A stretch of 64,000 bases of DNA from Aldrovandia affinis. Taxonomy: Eukaryota > Chordata > Actinopteri > Notacanthiformes > Halosauridae. This document shows, piece after piece, positions 13,901 to 26,021 of the stretch. The notes below the pieces were generated by a model. That model worked only from the letters and a program-made list of their open reading frames with translations, ran no database searches and had not been told where the DNA came from. The first letter of the stretch is position 1. Each line of letters begins with the position of its first letter. Made by a program: the position numbers and the translations under genes. The stretch lies in contig JAINUG010000070.1 of assembly GCA_029706075.1 (NCBI GenBank), forward strand, positions 1,411,500 through 1,475,499, in the 5' to 3' direction.

Positions 13901-14098
13901 CCCTCTCCGGCCACTCATTCTCAACCAGCTCGCCCTTTTCTCATCCAAATACAAGAGTTATCCATGGACCGATATGTAAACTCAGAATCTACGTTGATAT
14001 GAGTGATATGGAGACAACGAAAGGAAAAAATCCTAAAATAAAACACCTGAATAAAGAGCTTTGCGCTCTAGTTGGACACTTACCTGCATCGACGCCAT
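1992..14098 (-). CDS. UBE2W: ubiquitin-conjugating enzyme E2 W, complete, six coding exons
   Basis: E2 enzyme of the ubiquitin pathway; the family is known for mono-ubiquitinating the N-terminal alpha-amino group of substrates. Coding exons on the minus strand: 14084-14098 (MASMQ), 8154-8245, 5006-5108, 2966-3121, 2448-2523 and 1992-2005. They join without frame error into 151 codons plus TAA, exactly the human length. The UBC fold is complete. The catalytic cysteine is C91 in [14 protein letters not shown], preceded by HPH where most E2s have HPN, a known UBE2W trait. The C-terminus is the typical [12 protein letters not shown]. The last four residues come from a 14-nt exon behind a CCAG acceptor at 2006-2008. 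The exon 5 donor is GTTAGT, and reading through it would end the protein early at WYHG. Introns are 442-5,838 bp and hold SINEs and a Tc1 fragment. The upstream neighbour is ELOC, as in human. Confidence 0.96.
2336..2359. repeat. (AAT)n-like microsatellite
   Basis: About eight AAT/ATA triplets with one interruption, inside UBE2W intron 5. No further structure seen. Confidence 0.8.
2735..2830 (+). repeat. possible degenerate tRNA-derived SINE
   Basis: A B-box-like GGTTCAAATCC lies at about 2760, followed by a GCTGCTGTGCCCTACA segment typical of fish tRNA-headed SINEs. The A box is not convincing and the tail is missing. It sits in UBE2W intron 4. Weak call based on the B box only. Confidence 0.3.
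3297..3640 (+). repeat. tRNA-derived SINE, full-length copy (family A)
   Basis: The first 74 bases look like a tRNA: a perfect 7-bp acceptor-like stem (TCTGGCG with CGCCAGA at 3364-3370), A box TGGTCCAGTGG, B box GGTTCAATTCC and a 5-bp T-stem CGGGG/CCCCG. A GC-rich body follows, beginning GGCTCTGGCCGGGAGTG and containing GGCGGCAATTGGCTGTCCGC. The 3' part reads TTGGCTACCAAATTGGGAG and ends in an A-rich tract at about 3615-3640. The same body recurs at 12185, 18811, 51961 (minus) and 52700 (minus). It sits in UBE2W intron 3. It is a retroposon rather than a working tRNA gene. Confidence 0.85.
3870..3925 (-). repeat. end fragment of a dispersed repeat (GGCC-CAT/AAGAACATA type)
   Basis: The block GGGATGAATGGCCTGTTTTC ... 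TATGTTCTTA is the reverse complement of the 5' part of the copies at 38730-38990 and 40465-40640, and resembles 61975-62020. Similar LINE/SINE ends are widespread in fish. Class not determined. Confidence 0.45.
4433..4720 (-). pseudogene. Tc1-like transposase remnant with internal deletion
   Basis: Minus-strand translation, with frame breaks, gives [10 protein letters not shown], then [14 protein letters not shown], then [13 protein letters not shown], a Tc1 DDE transposase segment containing the second catalytic Asp. It then jumps straight to the C-terminal end of the family (VAQRPII, equivalent to GGPTPYY). The block holding the third catalytic residue (SPDLNPIEHLW) is deleted. A terminal inverted repeat starts at 4433 (CAGGTAACTGCCAAGATAAA) next to a TA. 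The opposite end was not found. Located in UBE2W intron 3. A dead fragment. Confidence 0.75.
6672..7050 (+). repeat. tRNA-headed SINE with (GGAT)n tail (family B)
   Basis: Head GGCGGCACGGTGGTGCAGTGG contains the A box, and GGGTTCGACCC is the B box. The body holds the very common fish motifs GTTTGCATGTTCTCCC, GGTTTCCTCCGGGTACTCC and CCACAGTCCAAAGACATGC. It ends with a (GGAT)n tract at about 7029-7050. The body and short tandem tail are typical of SINEs mobilised by RTE-type LINEs (established knowledge, not tested here). It sits in UBE2W intron 2. Apparent reading frames across it are artefacts. Confidence 0.85.
7400..7565. repeat. degenerate three-unit tandem repeat
   Basis: Three diverged units of roughly 50-60 bp share TCTAGTGA(T/C/G)C-like and TTACTG(C/T)(A/G)TGAGCTG-like blocks (near 7405, 7478 and 7518). 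GAGGG(A)GGGAC(T/C)CTA follows two of them. It lies in UBE2W intron 2. No coding potential. Confidence 0.5.
7738..7900 (+). repeat. degenerate tRNA-derived SINE (family C)
   Basis: GTGACTTAATGGTTACGGAA followed by CTTGTGACCAGAAGACTG matches the usual tRNA-head layout (NGGTTA ... GGNCTTGTAACCAGAAGG). The body has CATACATGGGTATAATTAAA, equivalent to the CCAGCTGTATAAATGGATA blocks of the copies near 32150 and 35760. These resemble eel-type tRNA SINEs. The assignment is by pattern only. Confidence 0.5.
12185..12380 (+). repeat. 5'-truncated family A SINE
   Basis: Only the 3' half is present: TCCGTCTCGGGGGAGGC (compare CCATCTCGGAGGAGGC in the 3297 copy), then GTGTATAATTGGCTACTAAA, TTGGGAGAAAAC and an A-rich end. 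The tRNA head is missing, as expected for truncated reverse transcription. Located in UBE2W intron 1. Confidence 0.7.
12960..13720. repeat. CTAG/AACGTTAGC-rich tract upstream of the UBE2W first coding exon
   Basis: Repeated short motifs GCTAGCTAGCTAGC, GCTAGC, TAACGTTA and TAGCTAGCTTGC are scattered over about 750 bp in UBE2W intron 1, close to the first exon. Similar tracts occur at 20810-21130, 22060-22165, 53580-53640 and 58390-58510. No tandem register and no open frame. Function unknown. Confidence 0.5.
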
Positions 14099-15932
14099 GT
14101 TGGTACCCCCTGCACCAGGGTAGGAGACGCAGATCGAGCTAAACGTCATAGCGTCACGTGGTCCGCCCGAGCACTCTATGAAGTAGCTCCAGCACAGTCA
14201 GTGAATGAAATAAAAGATTACACCTTGAGCCACGAGTTAACGTGCACCCTCCTTCTACAGCTCAAACGTTTAGGATTGCAGTTGATTTGAGCGTGTGATG
14301 TATTAGAGAAGTGACGTTCTCTCTCTCATTGTCAAGTTTCAACCAAGAAATTGGTCCCCTTCTGGAAGTTTTATATAGAACGTAAATGGGAACACGGCCT
14401 TAAAGGAAAGTGCATAGTAAGCTTGTGCTCCATTTATGAATTTTGAAGTTCTTTGGTGATTCCATTAGCAACCCTTTATGATGTCATCAATTAAAACAAA
14501 ATAAAATGTTAGACACGTTTTGTGTGTGTACATCAATAAAGAATATCACCTATTACACTATTTATAAAAACCGCAAAAATACTATTATTCTACACAATAC
14601 ACCTTCTAACATAGATACCATATTGAGCAGAAAATGCAGCGACGTATTCGGAACTTAACTGTAAATAATTTCAATAGAAACTACTGTAAGCTGACGTTTA
14701 TCCCCCAAAGCATGCGACAAAGTAAGTAGGCTACATACATTATCGACGAATATAGTATAAATCATAATCATTATTTTTCCTAAATATTTTAAGAAACATT
14801 TTTGACTTGAATATATATACTTGATTTTTGGTCTCTCGTGTCCAGTAAAACCAGGTATCCCCCTATACCATACAAAATATTGTTAATGTATTGAGATAAA
14901 ACTCGCACCTCCTGGAATAGTATGAGTGCTTGTCATATTAATAGGACGACAGCTCCCTCTACTGGCTTCTTTCCTTGCTTAATCTATGGTATTTGGTTTA
15001 GTATTTCAGTAACAAACGGCAATGGCCACCTGCTTCGAGAATCCTTCTTTATGTGACTTCCATTCAAGAAAGTCGCATTCACACGCGGTGACTTTTCTCG
15101 ATTTTTACTGCCGTTTTCCTCAGCTCTGTAACTGAATTTGCGTGAATGACTGAGTTTGCCAACTGGGAAAGTTTCCCGTCTATTTTCCATGTTGTTTTCC
15201 ATAACATTCCAGGAACCATTGTTTAAAAAAATAAATAAAAAATCTTCATAACGATGGCAAGAAAAATCGTAAACTTTATTAGTAAAAAATTCAATCATAT
15301 TAAACAGTACGCATTTAAATGTTTGGTGCTGTATTCGTTGGGTTGAGTTTATCAGCGTCAGTGTATTTGTGTTAAGATTATTAAAGTATGTAAGTAGTGA
15401 GGTCACAAAACCCTGTTCCTTCCATGCAAATACTGTATAAACAAGTCAGATGTGAAAGGTTACCAAAGTTGAGATACAAATTAAAATGAGATCATTGAGA
15501 TCCCAAAGACCCGACATGCCCAATTCAGTTTGATAATCAATACATGTTTATTTATAAACAAAAACAAAAAAGTCTGTGATAATGCTGTTACATCGTGCAT
15601 AAAAATAAAATTTTTAGGATTGGTGCAGGACAGTCTACGAAAGTCTACGCATTCAGCAAAAAACAAGGCGGCAGCCAAATCAATTTATTATATTAAAATG
15701 AAAATCTTGACTGCACTAAGAGAAATGCAGCATCACCTACTAGAGGAACAGGTAGCCTCGCAAAAAAAAAAAAAAAAAAAAGAGAAAATATCCATTCAGA
15801 CTTTACACAGCAAACACTATCATACTGTCACCAATTCTATGGCAAGAAAGTTAAATACTAAAAAAATGAGGGAACATAAAAGGAAAATAAATCCCAAAAT
15901 GTTAAGCCTGTGATATTATTTATTTTTATATT
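14099..15932. promoter_or_regulatory. UBE2W promoter side and ELOC 3' flank
   Basis: Spacer between the UBE2W start codon and the ELOC stop codon; both genes are on the minus strand. A CACGTG E-box lies at 14155-14160, 57 bp upstream of the UBE2W ATG. The start region CCAACATGGCGTC (14090-14102, minus strand) resembles a YY1 site overlapping the start codon. A minus-strand AATAAA (15547-15552) about 380 bp past the ELOC stop is a plausible ELOC polyadenylation signal. Apparent frames at 14984-15406 and 15530-15913 have no recognisable protein features. Nothing else seen. Confidence 0.45.
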
Positions 15933-18634
<2,702 letters not shown>

Positions 18635-18810
18635 AGTTCGTTGAAGTCTATTCTCTTCCTGGAAAGCAAAGAAAACGAGATTAAAACGTATTACTTCACT
18701 GTCTGTAACATGTTGATAGCCCCATGTGCACACACTTCTGAGAAAAGTATCCAACACGATGTGCCACAGCAAACACTTCTTTGATCTTTGATTAAAATCA
18801 AACGCTGTAA

Positions 18811-19185
18811 GGGCCTCCCGGGTGGTTACAACGTTCAATGCTGGCCACTGCGACCGGGGTTCAATTCCACCGGCCACGCCAGAGTCGGCTCTGGCCGGGA
18901 GTGCCACCAGGGAGCGGCAATTGCCTGTCCGCACCAGGGAGGTGGGAGAGAAGCCGACATGAAGTTTGTTGCGTACAGGAGTGGATTTGGGGTACAGGAG
19001 TTATGGTCGACAGCTTGGTGAGTGCCGTCTCGGAGGAGACGATACTTCACCCGTGTCACTGCCGGTCACAGGGCTACAGCAGCGAACTCACAATATGAGC
19101 GGGGGATTGACATGAAAAATAGAGGGTGTAATTGGCTAATAAATTGGGAGAAAATCAGAAACAAATTTGAAAAAAGAATAATAAT
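18811..19185 (+). repeat. tRNA-derived SINE, family A
   Basis: Head GGGTGGTTACAACGTTCAAT with B box GGGGTTCAATTCC, then the shared body GTCGGCTCTGGCCGGGAGTG, GCGGCAATTGCCTGTCCGCA, GTGCCGTCTCGGAGGAGACG and the 3' end GTGTAATTGGCTAATAAATT GGGAGAAAATCAG with an A-rich tail. It is colinear with the 3297 copy but about 40 bp longer in the middle. Located in the first intron (5'UTR) of ELOC. Confidence 0.85.
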
Positions 19186-19997
19186 AAAATCAAAGACTAT
19201 GTGCGGTGGGCTGAACTGCTGATTTAATCTGACCAGTCGTATTTGCAGATTCGTCATTGCTAGTGCTATAGCAGAATAACATCAGGACTTGCTTCGATAC
19301 TCCTTATTATCATTTTTCAATGAAAAACATAATGCTCATTCTAAACATAATGCACTCTTAAAAAAGGCAAAATTATCATCTGCACTGTACAATTAGGTTA
19401 TACAGAGATGGACATTTACACCCTAATTACATAGGTTTTGAATTTAAATGTAATTCAACAAATTCCTTATGATAGCAAGATCGTTTTTTCCATAAAATGT
19501 GTAACATACACGACAGAACATTACAATCATACACATAAAAACCAGTTCACCAAAATTCTACTCAAATTTGTGAAGCATCAAATACATTGATAAGAGTTTG
19601 CACACTCAGAAATTACACCCCGTTTTCCTGCCCTGCAAAAACTGTTTCTTTTTCTGTAGACAGCACTGACAGGACTTTCCATTCGGTTGCTGCTGAAAAA
19701 CCCTTTTATTGGCTTCTCAGTTCTCAAAAAAGCTGGCAAGGGTTGCACACAGGAGGCCTATGACTCAGCATGTTTTCTGTATGCTTTCCATGAGTTTAAC
19801 TAAGTATTATTTACAGGCATCTTGGCCACACTGGTGGTGAGGAATATACCAGAACAGGTCTTATGAAGATCTAATAAATTTGCAGGTGTAGGCTGACATC
19901 TTTTGGAAGCATTTGCATGCTTGGCCTACAGATTTGCCAGCTTTGGCTTAAAAAAAAAAAAAGAGGCTGATTCCCTAATTTCGTATTGCCTTGTGGG

Positions 19998-20220
19998 CAG
20001 GGATGGGCGGTATTTCAAATGCATGTATTTCAAATTATGTTTTTGTGTGTATGGATTTCATATATAATATGGGTTGCCCGTGTGTATATAGGTTTATACC
20101 TTTGTGTCCAAAGCAACCAATCCCTCCACCATTTAATTGTCTTTTATAGATAAGATTTTTTAGGAGGTATTTCGTATTTTGAAACAAAACACATTTTAGT
20201 GTATGTTTTGCCCTTCCCTA
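19998..20220. mobile_element. hAT-like miniature inverted-repeat element
   Basis: Ends CAGGGATGGGC (left) and GCCCTTCCCTA (right) are imperfect inverted repeats. The flanking 8-mers CTTGTGGG and CCTGTGGA agree at 6 of 8 positions, as expected for an old 8-bp hAT target duplication. The interior has repeated ATTTCAAAT and ATTTCGTATTTTGAAA-like words and no coding potential. Located in ELOC intron 1. Call based on ends only. Confidence 0.5.
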
Positions 20221-20809
20221 CCTGTGGACTTGAAAAGCCAACTGACTTTTTGCATTTTTGTTCTGGAAATCAGGTCCATTTAATAAATACACTCACTATG
20301 AGTTAAATTAGCAAGATGGACTTGTCGATGGTCATAAATAGACACACTTGTGTTTACTTAGTAAATACTCTGTTGTAAGAAATCAGTTGACAGCCCACCC
20401 CCAAAAAACCCAACACAGTGCTGTATATATTGGATTTTATTTTGGCCATGTGATGTCACAATTTTGGATTCTTGGACACACAGATGACATCACTTCATCT
20501 TTTCAAACCAGCCTGACAACTCTGCTCATGTATAGAATCCTCAGTTCTACTCTTCTGAGCATGTCAGCTAGCTGACAGATGTCCCAGGAGTTTATAACCT
20601 TATATTCTCTCCAGGGTCTGATCGCGTATTATACACCGATTCTGAGAAATGCATCCGTCATTTTACAACAGATGTACAAAAGACCGTTTTCTTTCCCTCT
20701 ATATAACAGACAAAAACACTATCATTGCTTCAAATTTCAATATAAAGTCAGTGGGGAATCTGGTTACCTCGGTATTTGAAGAGATGACACCGCATCACAA
20801 AAAACACGG

Positions 20810-21130
20810 CATCTAGTTAGCTATACATACCTAGCTAGTTAAGTAGCTAGCTAGGCCAACTGGATAGTTGGCTAATTACTGTGATAGGTGGCTAGCTAGC
20901 AAGTCAATTAACAACTAAAGCAACAATGAAATACAAAAAGTCAGTGATAGCTAACCAATAACAAGAATAGCTAAACATGTTGATTGACATCAACACAAAA
21001 TTCGATCAGGTAGTCAGCCAGATAGGCAGGGCAGCTGGTCAGGCCCTTGTTTGTGGAAATGATTAGCTAACGTTAGCTAGCTAACTAGCTGAACAGCCAA
21101 GTTAGCTATACTAGCTAGAAACATCGCAAT
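20810..21130. repeat. CTAG/AACGTTAGC-rich tract near the ELOC/TMEM70 promoter
   Basis: Dense TAGCTAGC, CTAGCTAG and AACGTTAGCTAGCTAAC words over about 320 bp, about 120 bp inside the probable ELOC first exon. It is the same kind of tract as at 12960-13720. No reading frame. Confidence 0.55.
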
Positions 21131-21244
21131 CGAAAAAATACATTAACACAATCTACCAGTAACAAAGTATGTGCAATATAGCCAGTACAGAGATATTTAC
21201 ACAATTTTATATCACTTTAAACATATCCGTTTATCTTTCTTACC

Positions 21245-21833
21245 ACTAATCCGAAGACCGGTGGCTTCGCTCTTGTTCTACGGCCAACAGTGATTCGAGT
21301 TCTACAGGAAACCCTTTAAAAACAGCACGTCATAATTTTATTTCCGTGGGGAACACGGGTTTAGCACATTTGTGTGCCTACCACACAGTTGCCAGAATAG
21401 ATTCAATAATTAAAATTAAAATATGATACTGCTGCTACAAGTCTGTTACCTTCTGAACAAAATGCAAAAACAGTTGACTTTGTCACGGTGTTATCTGTAG
21501 CTAGCTAGTGCAATCTACTTACATTGTGAATTATAGTTTACCGTTCAGTTTGTATGTGCACAGATTGCGAGCTATTTTATAATGTATTTATCTAGAGTTT
21601 ACCTTCTCATATTCAGTCGTCAGATGATGCATTTTGTCAACTGACCATGACAGTAACGGTCATGAAAGCCCAGAACTTAAATTCAGGGAATATGCGCACA
21701 GACATCGGACTCTACTAGGGTACCGCACTCAGTTAACTTCCGGTGTCTGCTTGCGGTCAATCGCATGTGTCATCTAAGAGTTCATGTTGTGTTCAAGTAG
21801 CTCGCTTATTCACTAGCGACATTTATTTGAAAT
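21245..21833. promoter_or_regulatory. probable bidirectional ELOC/TMEM70 promoter
   Basis: ELOC (minus) and TMEM70 (plus) are head-to-head. The probable ELOC non-coding exon ends at 21244 and the TMEM70 ATG is at 21834, so both start sites lie within under 600 bp. ACTTCCGG at 21736-21743 is a perfect ETS/GABP-type core, common in promoters of mitochondrial genes. No TATA box is evident in a suitable place. The human pair shares the same arrangement (established knowledge). Confidence 0.6.
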
Positions 21834-23074
21834 ATGTTGCGTTTATATCGAATGCGTGCTATGCAATCATTCTCCAAATGGCAGCCGGTTCTTACCCAGT
21901 CCTGCTATGTAGGGCACATGTCAAGAATTCGTTGCTTTAATACATCGTCTGTTAGTGGGAAGTCGCCTTACACATGCGTATCATTGAGGAACCAGGGAAA
22001 TCTACTCCAATACACAAGACGGCCAGTCTTCAGTAATATTGCAATAAATAAGGTATTCTAGTTAGTTAATCATCTCACTTTTAGCTTTTTATGCAGATCT
22101 CTCATTGTAGTCAACTGGTTGGCTAGCTATTGCTATTGCTAGCTAAATGCAATTGGCTAACAAGCTGTCAAAGTTTGATGTTTTAGTTGTGCTGTAAAGT
22201 TCAAGTAACGTTCCATCAGAACAAAGATCTGCAAACAGCTGATTTGTTACAACTTCTTTTTGAAGCATTTTTATATTGACATTTCGTTTCCTTTGAACAC
22301 ATCTCTCATGCATTTGATAAAGCTGTGATTTACTGTAATCTCACAACGAATGTGTCAGTATCATTCAGCCGTTCTGGTTCTCAGCAGGTTCAGCCATCTC
22401 CAGTACACAAGACCTTGCGTTGCTTCTTTTCATCTACCAGCAGCTCCAATGAAGGACAACTGATCTACACAGGCACCATGGGAAAAGCTATTCTCGGTAT
22501 TTTCTGCCTCAAAGTGTTTGCTGCTGATGTTTTTTTTTTTTTTTTTAAAGAGGTGAATGCCTGTGACTGCATTGCTTGTAGCTGCAGCTGCTGCTATGTT
22601 TGTAATGTAGTGGGAGTAGTTGTCACTGTTCTTGCAGTACATTACATTGTATTAATTAGGCAGGTGCTCTTTTCCACAGTGACTTACTAAACAAAGTACG
22701 TAAGTGCAATGAAGTAGGTTTCTAAAATAGTGCAGGGAAATTGGGTGGGAGGTTGAGGGAGCCTAGCTGCAGTCTGAAGAAGTGGGTCAGGGTTGAAGCA
22801 GTAGTAGTAGTAGGCTAGTAGTTACACAGGTGGCAGTGTGATGTTTGCTTCATGTCCTGAAGGTCCACAGTCCTGCAAGTTTTAGAGCTCAACCAGCAGC
22901 TGTTTGTACACCTGGGACAATAAAAAATTCCCGTAAAATAATAAAATAAGCTGGAATGAGTGCCTGAAATCTAAACCACCATGTATCTTCCACTCAGGAT
23001 GCTCATCTGTAATGGCTCAAAATACTGTTCATTGGGAGTGCTGTTTCCATACTGTGTGTGTGTGTGTCTCTGCG

Positions 23075-23105
<31 letters not shown>

Positions 23106-23632
23106 CTGTGTTTCAGTGGCAAATGGATGGCTCTAAATAAAACATGCCTCACAGGGTTTTTGCATTTTTCTCTGCAGGTGTGAAATTCTTCTCGTACTCC
23201 AGCAGCATGTTCAGCCTGTGTATGATGCCCTACATTCTCCTCAAAACGGGGATCGGGACCCAGAACCTGGCCCTACTGGTGGCCTTCTGCAGCATCATCG
23301 GCGCCTTCACCTTCATCACCCCGGTCCTCCTCCACCTGATAACCAAGGGCTACGTGGTACGCCTGTACCACAACCATGACACGGACACCTACACGGCAGT
23401 CACCTACAGCGCCCTGCTGGTGGAGAAGAAGACCATGTTCCACCAGAGGGAGGTCTCCGTGCCGGACGTCAGCAGAATGTTCACCAGCTTCTACGCTAAC
23501 AGGAAGTCTATGCTGGTCAACCCCATGCTTTTTCCCCTGCCCCAGGACTACAACCACCTCATGGGCTACGACAAACCTTTCTCCTTCAGCATGGAGGAGC
23601 TCGACAAGCCAGATGGGAGCAAGCATGCCTGA
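21834..23632 (+). CDS. TMEM70: TMEM70, mitochondrial ATP-synthase assembly factor, complete, three exons
   Basis: TMEM70 is an inner-mitochondrial-membrane protein needed for assembly of ATP synthase (subunit c ring). Coding exons: 21834-22052, 22385-22496 and 23178-23632; joined they give 261 codons plus TGA (human 260). Exon 1 gives a basic, poorly conserved N-terminus ([13 protein letters not shown]) fitting a mitochondrial presequence. Exon 2 ends with [15 protein letters not shown]. Exon 3 carries the conserved part: [20 protein letters not shown] (first membrane hairpin helix), [20 protein letters not shown] (second helix), [17 protein letters not shown] and [20 protein letters not shown]. 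All borders are GT-AG with matching phase. The exon 2 acceptor could also be at 22388 (CAGCAG slippage, one residue). The start is the first ATG opening the frame and gives the family length. It is divergent from ELOC. Confidence 0.95.
22060..22165. repeat. short CTAGC-rich tract in TMEM70 intron 1
   Basis: CTAGTTAGTTAATC, GGCTAGCTATTGCTATTGCTAGC and similar words just after exon 1. Same class as the tracts at 12960 and 20810. Confidence 0.4.
23058..23108. repeat. (GT)n microsatellite
   Basis: Two GT runs separated by CTCTGCGTTTCT, in TMEM70 intron 2. Confidence 0.85.
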
Positions 23633-24300
23633 GAACGCCGACCCCCCCCCCACCCTTATGGCATACAGCTTGGCTGATGGGGGCTTAAAAGCTGGGTGTG
23701 GTGCAACAGCGTGGATGTTTGAACAACATTACTGTGGGTTGACAATGTTCAGTCTAGAGGCTATGATGCTTTGTCCTTAATGATGAGTAATATATTTAAG
23801 CCAATGTTGCATTTTGTTGATTCTTACTCAGTTTGATTTCAGAGACATGATGGTGTGTTAGATATGTAAGAAAAATACAGGTTTAAAGTAAACCGGTTTA
23901 AGGTTAAAGCACTTTAGTAGTTGGATTGATTGGTATGCTTTATTGTAAGGGTAGACAAAGAGATACACATCTCTAGTCCTGGAGAACTGTAGTGAACCAT
24001 ATTTTAATGCCATCTTGGCAAGTAGTTTTATCCAATTAGGGAAGGATTTTTCAGCCCTCTAACAGAGGTGTGCCATCCCTGGGTGGTGAGCACTTGGTCA
24101 GAACATGGCAGAGGTTAAGGAACAGTTGTAAAATAGAAGGAAGGAGAGTATGCATGCAAGAGTTAAAAATGAGGGTTAAAGGGGAATAACATACTTTGAT
24201 ATGTTATTTTCCATTATTACAGTTGGTATTTTTAGTCCTGCCATGTTTCATGTCTTGAAGCAGGCCTGGTAATCTTGAAGTGAAGCATGTCTCTGTGACG
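23633..24300. other. TMEM70 3' flank, no gene seen
   Basis: The stretch starts with a C-rich run (23641-23652) and then becomes AT-rich. I see no canonical AATAAA before 24480, so the TMEM70 polyadenylation site is not placed. No coding features or clear repeats. Confidence 0.4.
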
Positions 24301-24475
24301 GTCCTGTCTGGTTCCGCCCGCAGCGAGTTTCGAAGTGAGGATCTCTGACGCGACAAGAGAGCGATTAAGCTCGCTGAGCTAAAGACTCAAGTCCCTAACT
24401 CCGGGAACTAATCGCACTCTTATCCACGTCACTCTGCAGCGGGCGCTCACGTACCAGAGCTCACCCGCTACATCT
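24300..24475 (-). repeat. possible tRNA-headed SINE
   Basis: On the minus strand, TCTTTAGCTCAGCGAGCTTA has an A-box-like TAGCTCAGCGAG, and about 50 bases later CTTCGAAACTC fits a B box. The block is much more GC-rich than its surroundings. Orientation and class rest on these boxes only, and no poly-A end was found. Confidence 0.4.
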
Positions 24476-24482
24476 CCACATA

Positions 24483-26021
24483 CAGTTGCAAGAAAAAGTA
24501 TGTGAACCCTTTGGAATTATTTGGATTTCTGCATAAATTGGTCATAAACTGTGATCTGATCTTCATCTAAGTCACAACAATAGACAAACACAGTCTGCTT
24601 AAACTAATACCACATAAACAATTATATGTTTTCATGTTTTTATTGAACACAACATGTAAACATTCACAGTGCAGGGTGGAAAAAGTATGTGAACCCCTAG
24701 GCTAATGACTTCTCCAAGAGCTAATTGGAGTCAGGAGTCAGCCAACCTGGAGCCCAATCAATGAGACGAGATTGGAGGTGTTGGTTAAAGCTCCCCTGCC
24801 CTATAAAAAAAAACACCAGTTTTGATTTTGTTATTCTCAAGAAGCATTGCCTGATGTGAACCATGCCTCGCACAAAAGAGCTCTCAGAAGACCTACGATT
24901 AAGAATTGTTGACTTGCATAAAGCTGGAAAGGGTTACAAAAGTATCTCTAAAAGTCTTGATGTTCATCAGTCCACGGTAAGGCAAGTTGTCTATAAATGT
25001 AGAGAGTTCAGCACTGTTGCTACTCTCCCTAGGAGTGGCCATCCTGTAAAGATGACTGCAAGAGCACAGCGCAGAATGCTCAATGAGGTGAAGAAGAATC
25101 CTAGACTGTCAGCTAAAGACTTACAGAAATCTCTGGCACATGCTAACATCTCTGTTGATGAATCTACGATACGTAAAACACTAAACAAGAATGGAGTTCA
25201 TGGGAGGACACCACGGAGGAAGCCACTGCTGTCCAAAAAACATTGCTGCACGTTTGAAGTTAGCAAAGAGCACCTGGATGTTCCACAGCACTACTGGCAA
25301 AATATTCTGTGGACAGATGAAATCAAAGTTGAGTTGTTTGGAAGGAACACACAACACTATGTGTGGAGGAAAAAAAGGCACAGCACACCAACATCAAAAC
25401 CTCATCCCAACTGTGAAGTATGGTGGAGGGGGCATCATGGTTCGGGGCTGCTTTGCTGCCTCAGGGCCTGGACAGATTGCTATCATCGACGGAAAAATGA
25501 ATTCCCAAGTTTATGAAGACATTTTGCAGGAGAACTTAAGGCCATCTGTCCACCAATTGAAGCTCAACAGAAGATGGGTGATGCAACAGGACAACGACCC
25601 AAAGCACAGAAGTAAATCAACAACAGAATGGCTTCAACAGAAGAAAATACGCCTTCTGGAGTGGCCCAGTCAGAGGCCTGACCTCAACCCGATTGAGATG
25701 CTGTGGCATGACCTCAAGAGAACGATTCACACCAGACATCCCAAGAATATTGCTGAACTGAAACAGTTTTGTAAAGAGGTCCAAAATTCCTCCTGACCGT
25801 TGTGCAGGTCTGATCTGCAACTACAGGAAACGTTTGGTTGAGGTTATTGCTGCCAAAGGAGGGTCAACCAGTTATTAAATAATTGTTTATGTGGTATTAG
25901 TTTAAGCAGACTGTGTTTGTCTATTGTTGTGACTTAGATGAAGATCAGATCACATTTTATGACCAATTTATGCAGAAATCCAGGTAATTCCAAAGGGTTC
26001 ACATAGTTTTTCTTGCAACTG
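24483..26021 (+). mobile_element. Tc1/mariner element, near-complete (1.54 kb)
   Basis: Inverted ends CAGTTGCAAGAAAAAGTATG (24483) and its complement ending at 26021, with TA on both sides. The inverted similarity runs about 65 bp, through a segment ending near CATAAATTGGTCATAAA. An inner copy of AAAAAGTATGTGAACCCC at about 24681 gives a partial IR/DR layout. Left and right ends are nearly identical, so the copy is fairly young. It lies between TMEM70 and LY96, in the same orientation as both. Confidence 0.93.
24863..25878 (+). pseudogene. Tc1 transposase, broken by small indels
   Basis: It starts [20 protein letters not shown] and continues with the paired-like HTH ([20 protein letters not shown]) and [16 protein letters not shown]. 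The DD34E core is present: first Asp in ILWTDEIKVELFG, second in QQDNDPKHRSKS, Glu in [16 protein letters not shown]. The C-terminus is VEVIAAKGGSTSY ending TAA at 25876-25878. The frame is lost by at least four small indels relative to the family pattern. Two lie in A-rich stretches near 25240-25265 and nearly cancel each other. One is an extra A in the A7 run at 25370-25376. One lies near 25780, where the frame stops at KEVQNSS. The catalytic residues remain, but no single frame encodes a full protein. Confidence 0.88.

Noticed and set aside
15530-15913. A 127-residue Lys-rich plus-strand ORF.
   Set aside because: Antisense to the probable ELOC 3'UTR and dominated by A-runs.
23273-23780. 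ORFs of 126 and 134 residues in other frames.
   Set aside because: Shadows of TMEM70 exon 3, which has the conserved protein.
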